In this document: positions 17,612 through 25,553 of the stretch, in pieces
How the letters are laid out: every line of letters begins with the position of its first letter
Numbering within the stretch: position 1 is the first letter of the stretch
Source: Thalassobaculum sp965228445
GTDB taxonomy: Bacteria > Pseudomonadota > Alphaproteobacteria > Thalassobaculales > Thalassobaculaceae
Direction of reading: 5' to 3'
Length of the DNA: 64,000 nucleotides
Assembly: GCA_965228445.1 (NCBI GenBank)
Contig: OZ245813.1
Location: 2,790,001 to 2,854,000 of the forward strand
Made by a program: the position numbers and the translations under genes
The notes under the pieces: model-generated
The model's database searches: none
Told to the model about the DNA's origin: nothing
The model's input: the letters and a program-made list of their open reading frames with translations, nothing else

Positions 17612-17730
17612 GGGGCATGGAAGCACGATGCTGGTTCGAGGGCGAATCGACGCCACCCGACGGAGGGATCGACGGAACGATCCCCGCCGTCGTTGTTGCT
17701 TTGCATCGACCGCTCCCGTTACATGGGCGC

Positions 17731-18303
17731 ATGACGTCCGCCCCCGATATCGACGCATCGACGGTCTCCTATGAGTCCCTCATCGAGGCGGTCGCCGGCC
17801 AGCGCAGCAAGCCCGCCTTCGCCGAACTGTTCGAGCATTTCGCCCCGCGGCTGAAATCCTATCTCATGCGGCTCGGCACCGACGGCTCGGCCGCCGAGGA
17901 GGTGGTCCAGGAGGCGATGGTCATGGTCTGGCGCAAGGCGGAGAGCTTCGACCGCCGCCAGGCCAGCGCCAGCACCTGGATCTTCACCATCGCCCGGAAC
18001 AAGCGCATTGACCGGATGCGGCGCGAGCGCCGGCCGGAGCTGGACCCGAACGACCCGGCCCTCGTTCCCGACGCCGAACCGTCGGCGGACCGGTCGGTCG
18101 AAGCCAACCAGTCCCGCATGCGCATTCTGAGCGCGATAAAAAATCTTCCCGAGGAGCAGTCCGAACTGATCCGCATGGCGTATTTCGATGACAAGTCCCA
18201 CGCGGAGATTGCCGCGGAGAAGGATTTGCCCCTTGGTACCGTGAAATCACGCATCCGCCTGGCGCTTGGCCGCATGAGGCGGGAGGTTGACGATCTTGGC
18301 TGA
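17731..18303 (+). CDS. rpoE: ECF RNA polymerase sigma factor (RpoE/ChrR type)
   Basis: A 190-aa sigma factor with only regions 2 and 4. Region 2 contains FEHFAPRLKSYLMRLGTD and EVVQEAMVMVWRKAESFD. Region 4 contains LPEEQSELIRMAYFDDKSHA and the HTH ending LPLGTVKSRIRLALGRMRRE. The frame is open far upstream, but MTSAPDIDAST at 17731 is the family-like start. It overlaps by 17 bp with a zinc-binding ChrR-type anti-sigma. In Rhodobacter such a pair switches on the singlet-oxygen response, and that role is likely here. Confidence 0.93.
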   Translation: MTSAPDIDASTVSYESLIEAVAGQRSKPAFAELFEHFAPRLKSYLMRLGTDGSAAEEVVQEAMVMVWRKAESFDRRQASASTWIFTIARNKRIDRMRRERRPELDPNDPALVPDAEPSADRSVEANQSRMRILSAIKNLPEEQSELIRMAYFDDKSHAEIAAEKDLPLGTVKSRIRLALGRMRREVDDLG

Positions 18304-18967
18304 CACCTGTCCTGTGCATCATCCCGAAGAGGAACTGCTGCTCGACTACGCTGCGGGCAAGACTGCCCAGGCGGCGAGCGTGCTGGTGGCCACGCACCTC
18401 GCCCTGTGCCCGGAATGCCGGCGGAAGGTGCGCGGGTACGAGGCTCTCGGCGGGGTCCTGATGGAGTCCGAGCCGCCGGTTGCGATGGCCGGCGACGCCT
18501 TTGCCGCGGTGATGTCCCGGCTCGACCAGGTCTGGGAGGAGGAGGCACCCGCCCCTCTCCCCGCGGTCGATGCGGAGACCTTGCGTTTGGTGCCGGAGCC
18601 GCTGCGCGGCTTCCTGAGCGCCGGGATCGACGCCCTGCCCTGGAAGACCCGGGGTCTGGGGGTGCACGAGGCGGTTCTGGACCTCGGCGACCCGTCCGTG
18701 CGCAGCTCGCTGATCCGCATCGCGCCGGGACGGCGGGTGCTGTCGCACACCCATGGCGAGGTCGAGCGTACCATGGTGCTGAAGGGTGCTTACAACGACA
18801 GCACGGGCCGGTACGCCCGCGGCGACGTCGCGATCGGCACGCCCGACCTCGATCACACGCCGGTCGCGGAGATGGGCGAGGAATGCATCTGCCTGACCGT
18901 GGTCGAAGGCGGGCTGCGCTTCACCGGACGGTTCTCTCGCCTGCTGAACCCGCTGATGGCCCGCTGA
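18287..18967 (+). CDS. chrR: ChrR-type zinc anti-sigma factor with cupin domain
   Basis: A 226-aa protein that should bind and silence the sigma factor encoded just upstream. The N-terminal anti-sigma domain carries the zinc ligands H12, H37, C41 and C44 (ATHLALCPECRR). Their spacing is identical to that of Rhodobacter ChrR. The C-terminal cupin (about 120-215) carries SHTHGEVERTMVLKGAYND and LDHTPVAEMGEECICL. In the model system, this domain is needed for release of sigma by singlet oxygen. The 17-bp overlap with rpoE suggests coupled synthesis. Confidence 0.93.
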   Translation: MTILADTCPVHHPEEELLLDYAAGKTAQAASVLVATHLALCPECRRKVRGYEALGGVLMESEPPVAMAGDAFAAVMSRLDQVWEEEAPAPLPAVDAETLRLVPEPLRGFLSAGIDALPWKTRGLGVHEAVLDLGDPSVRSSLIRIAPGRRVLSHTHGEVERTMVLKGAYNDSTGRYARGDVAIGTPDLDHTPVAEMGEECICLTVVEGGLRFTGRFSRLLNPLMAR

Positions 18968-18987
18968 GGCGGCCCCCCTCGCGATCG

Positions 18988-19018
18988 GGATCGCCCTGAG
19001 ATCTGGGTCGGGCGATCC
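18988..19018. terminator. Bidirectional terminator-like hairpin between chrR and trmH-type gene
   Basis: GGATCGCCC pairs perfectly with GGGCGATCC across a 13-nt loop, filling the 55-bp gap between two convergent genes. There is no T run, so Rho-independent efficiency is uncertain. Confidence 0.45.
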
Positions 19019-19022
19019 GGGA

Positions 19023-19616
19023 CTATCCCCGGAACCGTTCCTCTTCCTCCCGACGGGCCGCCTCCGCCGCCTTGCGGTCGCGGCGGCGCTGCTTGCGCAC
19101 CCACAGCGGCGCCCCGAAGGCCGGCACGGGCGCCGGCTCGGTCGGCGCCCCCGGCCGGTGCGGCCGCGGCGCGAACAGGCCGAGGCACAGCATGCGGTCG
19201 TACATCACGATGCCGCCGGCCAGGCTGACATTCACCGAGAACCGGGTCGGGATCTTGATCACGTGCTCGCAGCGCTCGACCAGCTCCGGGTCCAGGTTCC
19301 CCCGCTCCGGCCCCATGATGTAGGCGGCGTTCTTCGGGTGATGGAAGCTGGGCAGCTCGATCGCGTCGTCGGTGATCTCCACCCCGACCAGCGCGCAGCC
19401 CTGGGGCAGCAGCATCTCGTCCGGCCCACCGAAGCGGTAATACGGCAGATTGCCGGTCGTCCCCGAGGTGTCGGCATGCCGCAGCTCGCGGCTGTTGTAG
19501 GTCTCGCCGACGGTGAAGACGAAACTGGCGCCGAACGCATGGGCGGTGCGCATCAGCGCGCCCATGTTCTGCGCCTTGTTGATCCGGTCGGCACCGATGC
19601 CGAAATACCCTCTCAT
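19023..19616 (-). CDS. SPOUT (TrmH/SpoU) family RNA 2'-O-methyltransferase
   Basis: A 197-aa RNA methyltransferase with the trefoil-knot motifs: NMGALMRTAHAFGA (motif 1, about 18-31), AAYIMGPERGNLDPEL (motif 2, about 97-112) and IKIPTRFSVNVSLAGGIVMY (motif 3, about 121-140). The C-terminus is basic and charged (RKQRRRDRKAAEAARREEEE) and probably binds RNA. It resembles the short tRNA-type members, but the target nucleotide cannot be told. The ATG at 19616 gives MRGYFGIGADRINKAQN. Confidence 0.9.
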   Translation of the reverse strand: MRGYFGIGADRINKAQNMGALMRTAHAFGASFVFTVGETYNSRELRHADTSGTTGNLPYYRFGGPDEMLLPQGCALVGVEITDDAIELPSFHHPKNAAYIMGPERGNLDPELVERCEHVIKIPTRFSVNVSLAGGIVMYDRMLCLGLFAPRPHRPGAPTEPAPVPAFGAPLWVRKQRRRDRKAAEAARREEEERFRG

Positions 19617-19723
19617 GCCGATCCTCGGTCTGGTCAGTCGCGACGGCGGCGGACCTTGCCCCAGGCCGGGTGTGGAGGCAAGCTGCGTGGCCCCGCCCGT
19701 GGGGAGCTTGCCGGAGATCCGAG

Positions 19724-20794
19724 ATGAACGACGTCGCCCCCATCGCCCAGCCGGACGACCGCATTCTGCGCGTCCATGCCGGCCAGTCCGCCGCCCCGAT
19801 CGTGGTCGAGGTGACCCGCGGCGGGATGGTGGAGAGCGTGCACCGTGTGATCGCGGCGGTGACCGATGCGGCCGGCAAGCCGGTGATGGCCTGGGGCGAT
19901 ATCGACCGGCTGGTCTACGGCCGCTCGGCGATCAAGCCGATCCAGGCCCTGCCGGTGCTGGAGAGCGGCGCCGCCGACGCCTTCGGGCTCGGCGAGGACG
20001 AGGTCACCCTGTGCTGCGCCAGCCATTCCGGCGAAGCGATGCATGTGGATCGGGTGAACGCCTGGCTCGGCCGTCTCGGCCTCTCCGCCGAGGACCTGGA
20101 ATGCGGCCCGCAGATCCCGACCCACGAGCCCTCGGCCCACGCCATGCTGGCCGCCGGCGCCAAGCCGACCCGGGCGCACAACAACTGCTCGGGCAAGCAT
20201 TCCGGCATGCTGACCACCGCCGTGCATCTGGGCGAGGCGACCAAGGGCTATATCCGCGACGAGCACCCGGTGCAGAAGCGGCTGCGCGCCGCCATGGAGG
20301 AGATGAGCGGCTGCGACCTGTCCGGCGTGCCGACCGGCTATGACGGCTGCGGCATCCCGGTCTTCGGCGTGCCCTTGAAGGGCATGGCCACCGCCATGGC
20401 CCAGTTCGCCGACCCGTCGCGCCTGTCCCCCGCCCGCGCCGCCGCCACCCGCCGGATCGTCGCCGCCTGCGCCAAGCACCCGCTGCTGATCGCCGGCACC
20501 GGCCGGTTCAACAGCGCCATCCTGTCGGAGACCGGCGAGGCCTGCCTGCTGAAGAGCGGCGCCGAAGGCGTGTTCGCCGCCGCCGTGCCGGGCCAGGGCT
20601 ACGGCATCTGCCTGAAGACCGACGACGGCAATGGCCGGGCCGCCAGCACCGCCATGGCGGCGATCCTGCGCCATCTCGGGGTGATCGACGAGTCCATGGC
20701 CCGGCGCCTCGCCGACAAGCTGGTGCAGCCGGTGCATAACTGGGAAGGCCGTCTGGTCGGCCATGTCCGCCCGGCCCCCGACCTGGCGTTCTGA
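19724..20794 (+). CDS. L-asparaginase II family (Rhizobium AnsA type)
   Basis: A 356-aa enzyme that hydrolyses asparagine to aspartate and ammonia. It belongs to the rhizobial/thermolabile class, which is unrelated to E. coli AnsA/B. The S-x-x-K pair is S68-K71 in YGRSAIKPIQALP. NNCSGKHSGMLTTAVHLGE (about 148-166) and GYDGCGIPVFGVPL are family blocks; the former holds the Cys-Lys pair of the active-site zinc region. The ATG at 19724 follows GGAGATCCGAG. It is closely followed (8 bp) by a methyltransferase gene. Confidence 0.92.
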   Translation: MNDVAPIAQPDDRILRVHAGQSAAPIVVEVTRGGMVESVHRVIAAVTDAAGKPVMAWGDIDRLVYGRSAIKPIQALPVLESGAADAFGLGEDEVTLCCASHSGEAMHVDRVNAWLGRLGLSAEDLECGPQIPTHEPSAHAMLAAGAKPTRAHNNCSGKHSGMLTTAVHLGEATKGYIRDEHPVQKRLRAAMEEMSGCDLSGVPTGYDGCGIPVFGVPLKGMATAMAQFADPSRLSPARAAATRRIVAACAKHPLLIAGTGRFNSAILSETGEACLLKSGAEGVFAAAVPGQGYGICLKTDDGNGRAASTAMAAILRHLGVIDESMARRLADKLVQPVHNWEGRLVGHVRPAPDLAF

Positions 20795-20802
20795 GGCAGG
20801 GC

Positions 20803-22038
20803 GTGAGTGACACCGACCGCAAGGTTCGCGCCCAGTACGAAACCTATCCCTACCCGGCGCGCGACCCGCGCGACGAAGCCAAACGGCTGATCACCGGCTC
20901 GCCCAGCCATCTGGACGAGATCCGGCACTACGTCTTCGCCGGCCGGCTCGACCTGTCGAAGCCGTTCCGCGCGCTGGTGGCCGGCGGCGGGACAGGCGAT
21001 GCCGCGATCATGCTGGCCCAGCAACTGGTCGATGCGGGGGCCGCCGATGCCGAGGTCGTGCATCTCGACATCTCCTCGGCCTCGCGCGCCGTCGCGGTCA
21101 AGCGGGCCGAGGCGCGCGGCCTGACCAACCTGCGCTTCGCCGACGGTCCGATCGAGCGGGTGGCCGAGATCGCGCCGGGCCCCTACGACTACATCGACTG
21201 CTGCGGCGTGCTGCACCATTTGGACAGCCCTGAAGCCGGACTGACGGCGCTGGCCGGGGTGCTGAAGCCGGAGGGCGGCATGGGCCTGATGGTCTACGGC
21301 ACGCTCGGGCGCGCCGGTGTCTATCCGGTGCAGGAGGCGCTGGCCCAGCTCAGCGGCGAACTGGGGGAGAAGGAGCGGGTGGCGATCGCCAAGCGCCTGG
21401 TCGCCGGCCTGCCGAAGACCCATTGGCTGAAGCGCAACCCCTTCGTCGGCGACCACCTGACCGGCGGCGATGCCGGGCTCTACGACCTGCTGCTGCATCC
21501 GCGCGACCGGGCGTACCGGGTGGCGGAGTTCGCCGAGTTCGTCGCGTCGGGCGGGCTGGCGATCCAAAGCTGGATCGAACCGGCGCGCTACGATCCGGAC
21601 ACCTATCTGAGCGATCCCGGGCTGAGAAAGGCGGCGGCCGGCCTCGACCCGCTGGCCCGCGCCGCCCTGGCGGAGCGACTGTCCGGAGCGATGGCCAAGC
21701 ACATTGTCTACGCCCTGCCGGCCGCCCGCGCCGACCTGCCGGCGCCCGACCCCGGCGCCGATGGGGCGGTGCTGGTGCTGCGGGACCTGGACCCGGCGGC
21801 GGTGGCCAGGGGTCTGTCCGGCGGCCTGCTGAAGGCTGACCTCGGCGGCGCTGCGTGGCAGGCCCCGCTGCCGGCGATCGCCTCGGCCATCATCGCCCGG
21901 CTCGACGGGACGCGGAGCGTCGCCGACATCCGCGCCGAGCTGAAACCGGGCGATCCCGCCCGTTTCGCCGACCAGGTCCGCGCGACCTTCGAAGCATTCC
22001 ACGCCATCAACCGGATGCTGGTGCGCGCGGTGCGGTGA
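20803..22038 (+). CDS. Class I SAM-dependent methyltransferase, 411 aa
   Basis: The N-terminal half is a Rossmann methyltransferase. It has the conserved opening YETYPYPARDPRDEAKR (about 12-28), the SAM loop ALVAGGGTGDAAIMLAQQL (about 57-75), the acidic strand VVHLDISSAS and the substrate segment YDYIDCCGVLHHLDSPEAGL. The C-terminal ~180 residues are all-helical without a recognised motif. The substrate is unknown. It starts at GTG 20803, 8 bp after the asparaginase, and probably shares its transcript. Confidence 0.85.
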   Translation: MSDTDRKVRAQYETYPYPARDPRDEAKRLITGSPSHLDEIRHYVFAGRLDLSKPFRALVAGGGTGDAAIMLAQQLVDAGAADAEVVHLDISSASRAVAVKRAEARGLTNLRFADGPIERVAEIAPGPYDYIDCCGVLHHLDSPEAGLTALAGVLKPEGGMGLMVYGTLGRAGVYPVQEALAQLSGELGEKERVAIAKRLVAGLPKTHWLKRNPFVGDHLTGGDAGLYDLLLHPRDRAYRVAEFAEFVASGGLAIQSWIEPARYDPDTYLSDPGLRKAAAGLDPLARAALAERLSGAMAKHIVYALPAARADLPAPDPGADGAVLVLRDLDPAAVARGLSGGLLKADLGGAAWQAPLPAIASAIIARLDGTRSVADIRAELKPGDPARFADQVRATFEAFHAINRMLVRAVR

Positions 22039-22090
22039 GCCGCTCGTCGCGCCCACCCGGGCCGGAACCGAGGCACCCGACTCGCCCCCT

Positions 22091-22186
22091 CCCCGTCATC
22101 CTGATGCAAATCAGGATCTGCGGTGCACCGGCGCTGAGGGCTTGATCCTGACTTTGTCAGGATGAGGGGGACGTCAGGATGACGGG
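22091..22186. repeat. Family C palindromic repeat, copy 1
   Basis: CCCCGTCATCCTGATGCAAA...AGGATC and the inverted TTGATCCTGACTTTGTCAGG...AGGGG, followed by a second half-unit ACGTCAGGATGACGGG. Each arm is itself a hairpin around ATCCTGA/TCAGGAT. It fills the gap between two convergent genes. Confidence 0.8.
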
Positions 22187-22209
22187 TGGCGGCTGAACGC
22201 GAGCGCCCC

Positions 22210-22833
22210 CTAAACCGCCGCGAAGGCCCGCTTGTTCGCGTCCCACGCGGTTGCGTATTCCAGGATCCGCGCCGTCTCGGCCGCGGCCTCTTCTCCGCAT
22301 TCCCGCGCGATCAGGTGCAGGGTCATGTCCATGCCCAGCGACACCCCGCCGCCGGTCAGCACGTCGCCCGCGTCGACCAGCCGCGCCTCCACCACGTCGA
22401 CGCCGCCGTGGCGCGCGGCCAGCAGGTCCAGCGGCCGGGCCTCGCCGGCGACGATCTCGCGCTTGGTCGTCGCCCGCCTTCCGTCGAGCAGGCCGGTCGC
22501 CGCCAGGATCATGCCGCCGGTGCAGACCGCCGCCACCGTGCCGCCGCCAGCATGGAAATCGCGGACATGGTCGAGCAGCGCCCGGTCCTCGGCCGCCTGC
22601 GGCCAGCCCGGCCCGCCGAGCACCATCAGGATGTCGGCCGCCGGCACGTCGTCGAAGCGGTGATCGGCGACCAGCCGCAGCCCGTTCGCCATGACCACCT
22701 CGCCGCCGGCCCGCGACACCACGTGGAACGTCAGCGCCGGCACGATCCGCTTGGCCATGGACAGCACGCCGTAGGTCGCGCCGATGTCGATTGGCTCGAT
22801 GCCGTCATAAGCGAGCAGGGAGAACCGGGGCAC
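22210..22833 (-). CDS. DJ-1/PfpI family (GATase1-like) protein
   Basis: A 207-aa protein of the DJ-1/PfpI superfamily, closest to the ThiJ/isonitrile-hydratase-like group. PIDIGATYGVLSMAKR (about 14-29) and ILMVLGGPGWPQAAED (about 64-79) frame the fold. The nucleophile elbow AAVCTGGMILAATGLLDGRR carries the catalytic Cys at about 100, and the end HLIARECGEEAA is typical. The GTG at 22833 begins 2 bp after the upstream gene's stop, so translation is coupled. Substrate unknown. Confidence 0.87.
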   Translation of the reverse strand: MPRFSLLAYDGIEPIDIGATYGVLSMAKRIVPALTFHVVSRAGGEVVMANGLRLVADHRFDDVPAADILMVLGGPGWPQAAEDRALLDHVRDFHAGGGTVAAVCTGGMILAATGLLDGRRATTKREIVAGEARPLDLLAARHGGVDVVEARLVDAGDVLTGGGVSLGMDMTLHLIARECGEEAAAETARILEYATAWDANKRAFAAV

Positions 22834-22835
22834 GG

Positions 22836-23459
22836 TCAGTACAGCCCGCGCTCGGCCATGACCTTGCCCTGGCGCTCGGATTCCGCCTCGGTCAGGCCCT
22901 CCACATGGTCGATCAGCATCTGCGAGTAGGAGGCGAGCTGGTTGCGGTCGATATGCTTGTCCGGGTTCCACAGGTCGGAGCGGACCAGCGCCTTGGAGCA
23001 GTGGACGAAGGCCTCCTCAACGGTGATCAGCACGCCGATCTTCGGCGCCCGGTCGCGGATCGCGCAGGGCTCCAGCAGCCGGGCGTCGTCGGTGAGCCGG
23101 GCCGTACCGTTGATCCGCAGGGTCTCGCCCATGCCCGGCACCAGGACCAGCATGGCGATGCGCGGGTTGGCCAGCAGGTTGACGTAGTTGTCGAGCCGGT
23201 TGTTGCCGACCCGGTCGGGCAGCAGGATATGGGTGTCGTCCAGCACCCGCAGGAAGCCCGGCGGATCGCCGCGCGGCGAGGCATCGGCCCCGTCCGGCCC
23301 CTGGGTGGCGATCACGCAGAACGGCGCGAGCGCCAGGATGTCCCGGCAGTGCTTGTCCAGCCGGCGGATGACCTTGTCGCTGGAGCGGCTCATCATCTTG
23401 TGATGCATCGCCCGCAGCGCAGCCTCGTCGGTCACGTAGGAGATGTCGTCCGGCAGCAT
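22836..23459 (-). CDS. PPOX-type flavoprotein (MSMEG_1061 / pyridoxamine oxidase-like family)
   Basis: A 207-aa split-beta-barrel FMN-binding protein. FCVIATQGPDGADASPRGDP (about 48-67) is the FMN phosphate-binding strand pair. LPDRVGNNRLDNYVNLLANP (about 81-100) and ETLRINGTARLTDD (about 111-124) follow as in the MSMEG_1061/DR_2398 group. GGGAGGG lies 5 bp before the ATG. It is co-transcribed with the PfpI-like gene. The group has no firmly assigned reaction. Confidence 0.88.
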   Translation of the reverse strand: MLPDDISYVTDEAALRAMHHKMMSRSSDKVIRRLDKHCRDILALAPFCVIATQGPDGADASPRGDPPGFLRVLDDTHILLPDRVGNNRLDNYVNLLANPRIAMLVLVPGMGETLRINGTARLTDDARLLEPCAIRDRAPKIGVLITVEEAFVHCSKALVRSDLWNPDKHIDRNQLASYSQMLIDHVEGLTEAESERQGKVMAERGLY

Positions 23460-23503
23460 GGTTCCCTCCCTTCGGGTCGTTTATTGTCCGACCTCGGTTT
23501 CCC

Positions 23504-23590
23504 CCCTCCCGTCATCCTGATGCAAATCAGGATCCCGCATCCGGCCCCGAGAGCGGCTTGATCCTGATTTGCATCAGGATGACGGGAGGG
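23504..23590. repeat. Family C palindromic repeat, copy 2 (perfect 31-bp arms)
   Basis: Arms at 23504-23534 and 23560-23590 are exact reverse complements over 31 bp, separated by a 25-bp spacer that ends GAGAGCGGCTT. The right arm stops 14 bp before the end of the GMC oxidoreductase gene. As RNA it would form a very stable hairpin. Confidence 0.9.
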
Positions 23591-23604
23591 GCAGTTAGAA
23601 TCCT

Positions 23605-25221
23605 CTACGCAGCATCCTCCCGGATCATCGCCGCGCCCTTTTCGGCGATCATGATGGTCGGCGCGTTGGTGTTGCCGCTGGTGATCTCCGGCATGACCGA
23701 GGCGTCGATCACCCGCAGCCCCTCCATCCCGTGCACCCGCAGCCGGCTGTCGACCACCGATCCCGGATCCTCGCCCATGCGGCAGGTGCCGACCGGGTGG
23801 TAGATCGTGGTGCCGTGATTGCGGGCGAACGCGCGCACCCCATCGCGGTCGAGCGCGCCGCCGTCGCCCGGGACCTTCTCGCCCATGCTGATCTCGGCCA
23901 GGGAGGGCGAGGCGTAGATCGCCCGGGTCTGGCGGATGCCGGCCTCGAGCACGCGCACGTCGTCGTCATCCTCCAGGTAGTTCGGCCGGATCGCCGGTTT
24001 GGCAAAGGGATCGGCCGAGGTCGCCAGGATCGTGCCGCGCGAGCGCGGGCGCACCGGGCACACCGCCACCGCCATGCCCGGATCCTTGTCGAGAAACCCG
24101 ACCTGATCGACCGAATAGCTCGCCGGCGTGAACAGGAGCTGGATGTCCGGCGCCGACAGGCCCTCGCGGCTGTGGCTGAAGACCTGGGCACTGGTGATTC
24201 CGAAGGTCAGGGCGCCGTCGCCGGCGGTGGCGTAGCGCGCCATCTCGCGCAGCAGGCGCCAGCCCCGGGCGAGCTGGTTGATCGAGATCTCGTTGCGGAT
24301 CCGGTGGGCGACGCGGACCACGTAGTGGTCGTGCAGGTTGCGGCCGACCCCGGGCAGTTCATGGGCGACCTCGACGCCGATGGATTTCAGGTGCTCCGGC
24401 GTGCCGATGCCGGAGATCTGCAGGAGGTGCGGCGAGTTCACCGCCCCGCCGCAGACGATCACCTCGCGCCGGGCGGAGACCGCGCGGTCGACGCCGCCCT
24501 GGCGGAACCGCACCCCGGTGCAGCGCTTGCCGTCGAGGATCAGGCCGCTGGCCATGGCGTCGGTCTCGATCCGCAGGTTCTTTCGGTGCCGGGCGCCGGC
24601 CAGATAAGTCTGGGCGGTCGAGCCGCGGCGGCGACCGATCCGCGTCATCTGCGAATAGCCGACCCCCTCCGGGCGGGCGCCGTTGAGATCGGGACTGAAC
24701 GGGTGTCCGGCCTCCTGGGCGGCCTTCACGAAGCGATGGGTCAGCGGCAGGACGGTGTCGTAGTCGCGGACCTGCAGCGGCCCGCCGCCGCCCCGGTACT
24801 CTGGATCCCCGCCATTGGCATAGGTCTCGGCGTCCTTGAAGTAGGGCAGGACCTCCGAGAACGACCAGCCGCGGCAGCCGCGCTGGGCCCAGCCGTCGAA
24901 ATCGGCGGGCTGGCCGCGGACATAGAGCATGCCGTTGATCGAGGACGTGCCGCCCAGCACCTTGCCACGCGGCCAGTTGATCGGCCGCCCGGCGGTCCCG
25001 GTCTCGCCCTCGCTGGCATAGCCCCAGTTCACCCAGCCGTTGCGCATGATGTAGAGCACGCCGGCCGGGATGTGGATGAACGGGTTCCAGTCCTTCGGCC
25101 CCGCCTCGAGCAGGACGACGCTGGCTCCGCTCTCGCTCAAGCGCGCGGCGACGACGCATCCGGCCGACCCCGCGCCCACGACGACGTAGTCCGCCGCCGG
25201 GATGTTTTGTGTTTCCTCCAT
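23605..25221 (-). CDS. GMC family FAD-dependent oxidoreductase (choline dehydrogenase-like)
   Basis: A 538-aa flavoenzyme that oxidises an alcohol. The FAD dinucleotide fold is DYVVVGAGSAGCVVAARLSE (about 11-30). GMC signature 1 appears as WPRGKVLGGTSSINGMLYVR (about 83-102) and signature 2 as GAVNSPHLLQISGIG (about 259-273). The C-terminal YHPVGTCRMG and SGNTNAPTIMIAEKGA hold the catalytic His and Asn. The length matches the choline dehydrogenase/alkanol dehydrogenase group. The substrate is not predictable from context. A repeat follows, and repeats also fill its upstream region. Confidence 0.93.
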   Translation of the reverse strand: MEETQNIPAADYVVVGAGSAGCVVAARLSESGASVVLLEAGPKDWNPFIHIPAGVLYIMRNGWVNWGYASEGETGTAGRPINWPRGKVLGGTSSINGMLYVRGQPADFDGWAQRGCRGWSFSEVLPYFKDAETYANGGDPEYRGGGGPLQVRDYDTVLPLTHRFVKAAQEAGHPFSPDLNGARPEGVGYSQMTRIGRRRGSTAQTYLAGARHRKNLRIETDAMASGLILDGKRCTGVRFRQGGVDRAVSARREVIVCGGAVNSPHLLQISGIGTPEHLKSIGVEVAHELPGVGRNLHDHYVVRVAHRIRNEISINQLARGWRLLREMARYATAGDGALTFGITSAQVFSHSREGLSAPDIQLLFTPASYSVDQVGFLDKDPGMAVAVCPVRPRSRGTILATSADPFAKPAIRPNYLEDDDDVRVLEAGIRQTRAIYASPSLAEISMGEKVPGDGGALDRDGVRAFARNHGTTIYHPVGTCRMGEDPGSVVDSRLRVHGMEGLRVIDASVMPEITSGNTNAPTIMIAEKGAAMIREDAA

Positions 25222-25298
25222 GCCCGCATTCGAGCGCAGCCGCGGGAGGCTGCCAAGAGGGAGAGTTTTGGGGGGAGGGGCATCCGTTCACCCTCGTT

Positions 25299-25402
25299 GT
25301 CTTCCCGGCCCTGCGCCGGGACCCAGACTGCCACGCGCTGCGGCTCATCCGGAAACGCTCCATCGCGCGGACGGCTCGGTCCCGGCGCAGGGCCGGGAAG
25401 AC
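25299..25402. repeat. Family B palindromic repeat, copy 2
   Basis: Begins GTCTTCCCGGCCCTGCGCCG and ends with its inverted partner CGGCGCAGGGCCGGGAAGAC. It lies in the 332-bp gap between two genes transcribed on the minus strand. The rest of that gap is the next copy at 25436. Confidence 0.8.
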
Positions 25403-25435
25403 CGTTGGGAAGGGGCGTCGCGTTAGTCATTCTCA

Positions 25436-25534
25436 CACTCCCCGGCCTTGTGCCGGGGCACGGCCGGGGTCCGCGTGAAAGTGCCGGATATCACGCAGGC
25501 GGATGGCTCGGCCCCGGCGCAAGGCTCGGGAGTG
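25436..25534. repeat. Family B palindromic repeat, copy 3
   Basis: Begins CACTCCCCGGCCTTGTGCCG and ends CGGCGCAAGGCTCGGGAGTG. It is a diverged copy of the element at 25299 in the same orientation, 33 bp away. Its end is 19 bp past the LysR stop codon. Confidence 0.75.
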
Positions 25535-25553
25535 AACGCGGGGCGTAGAGTTC

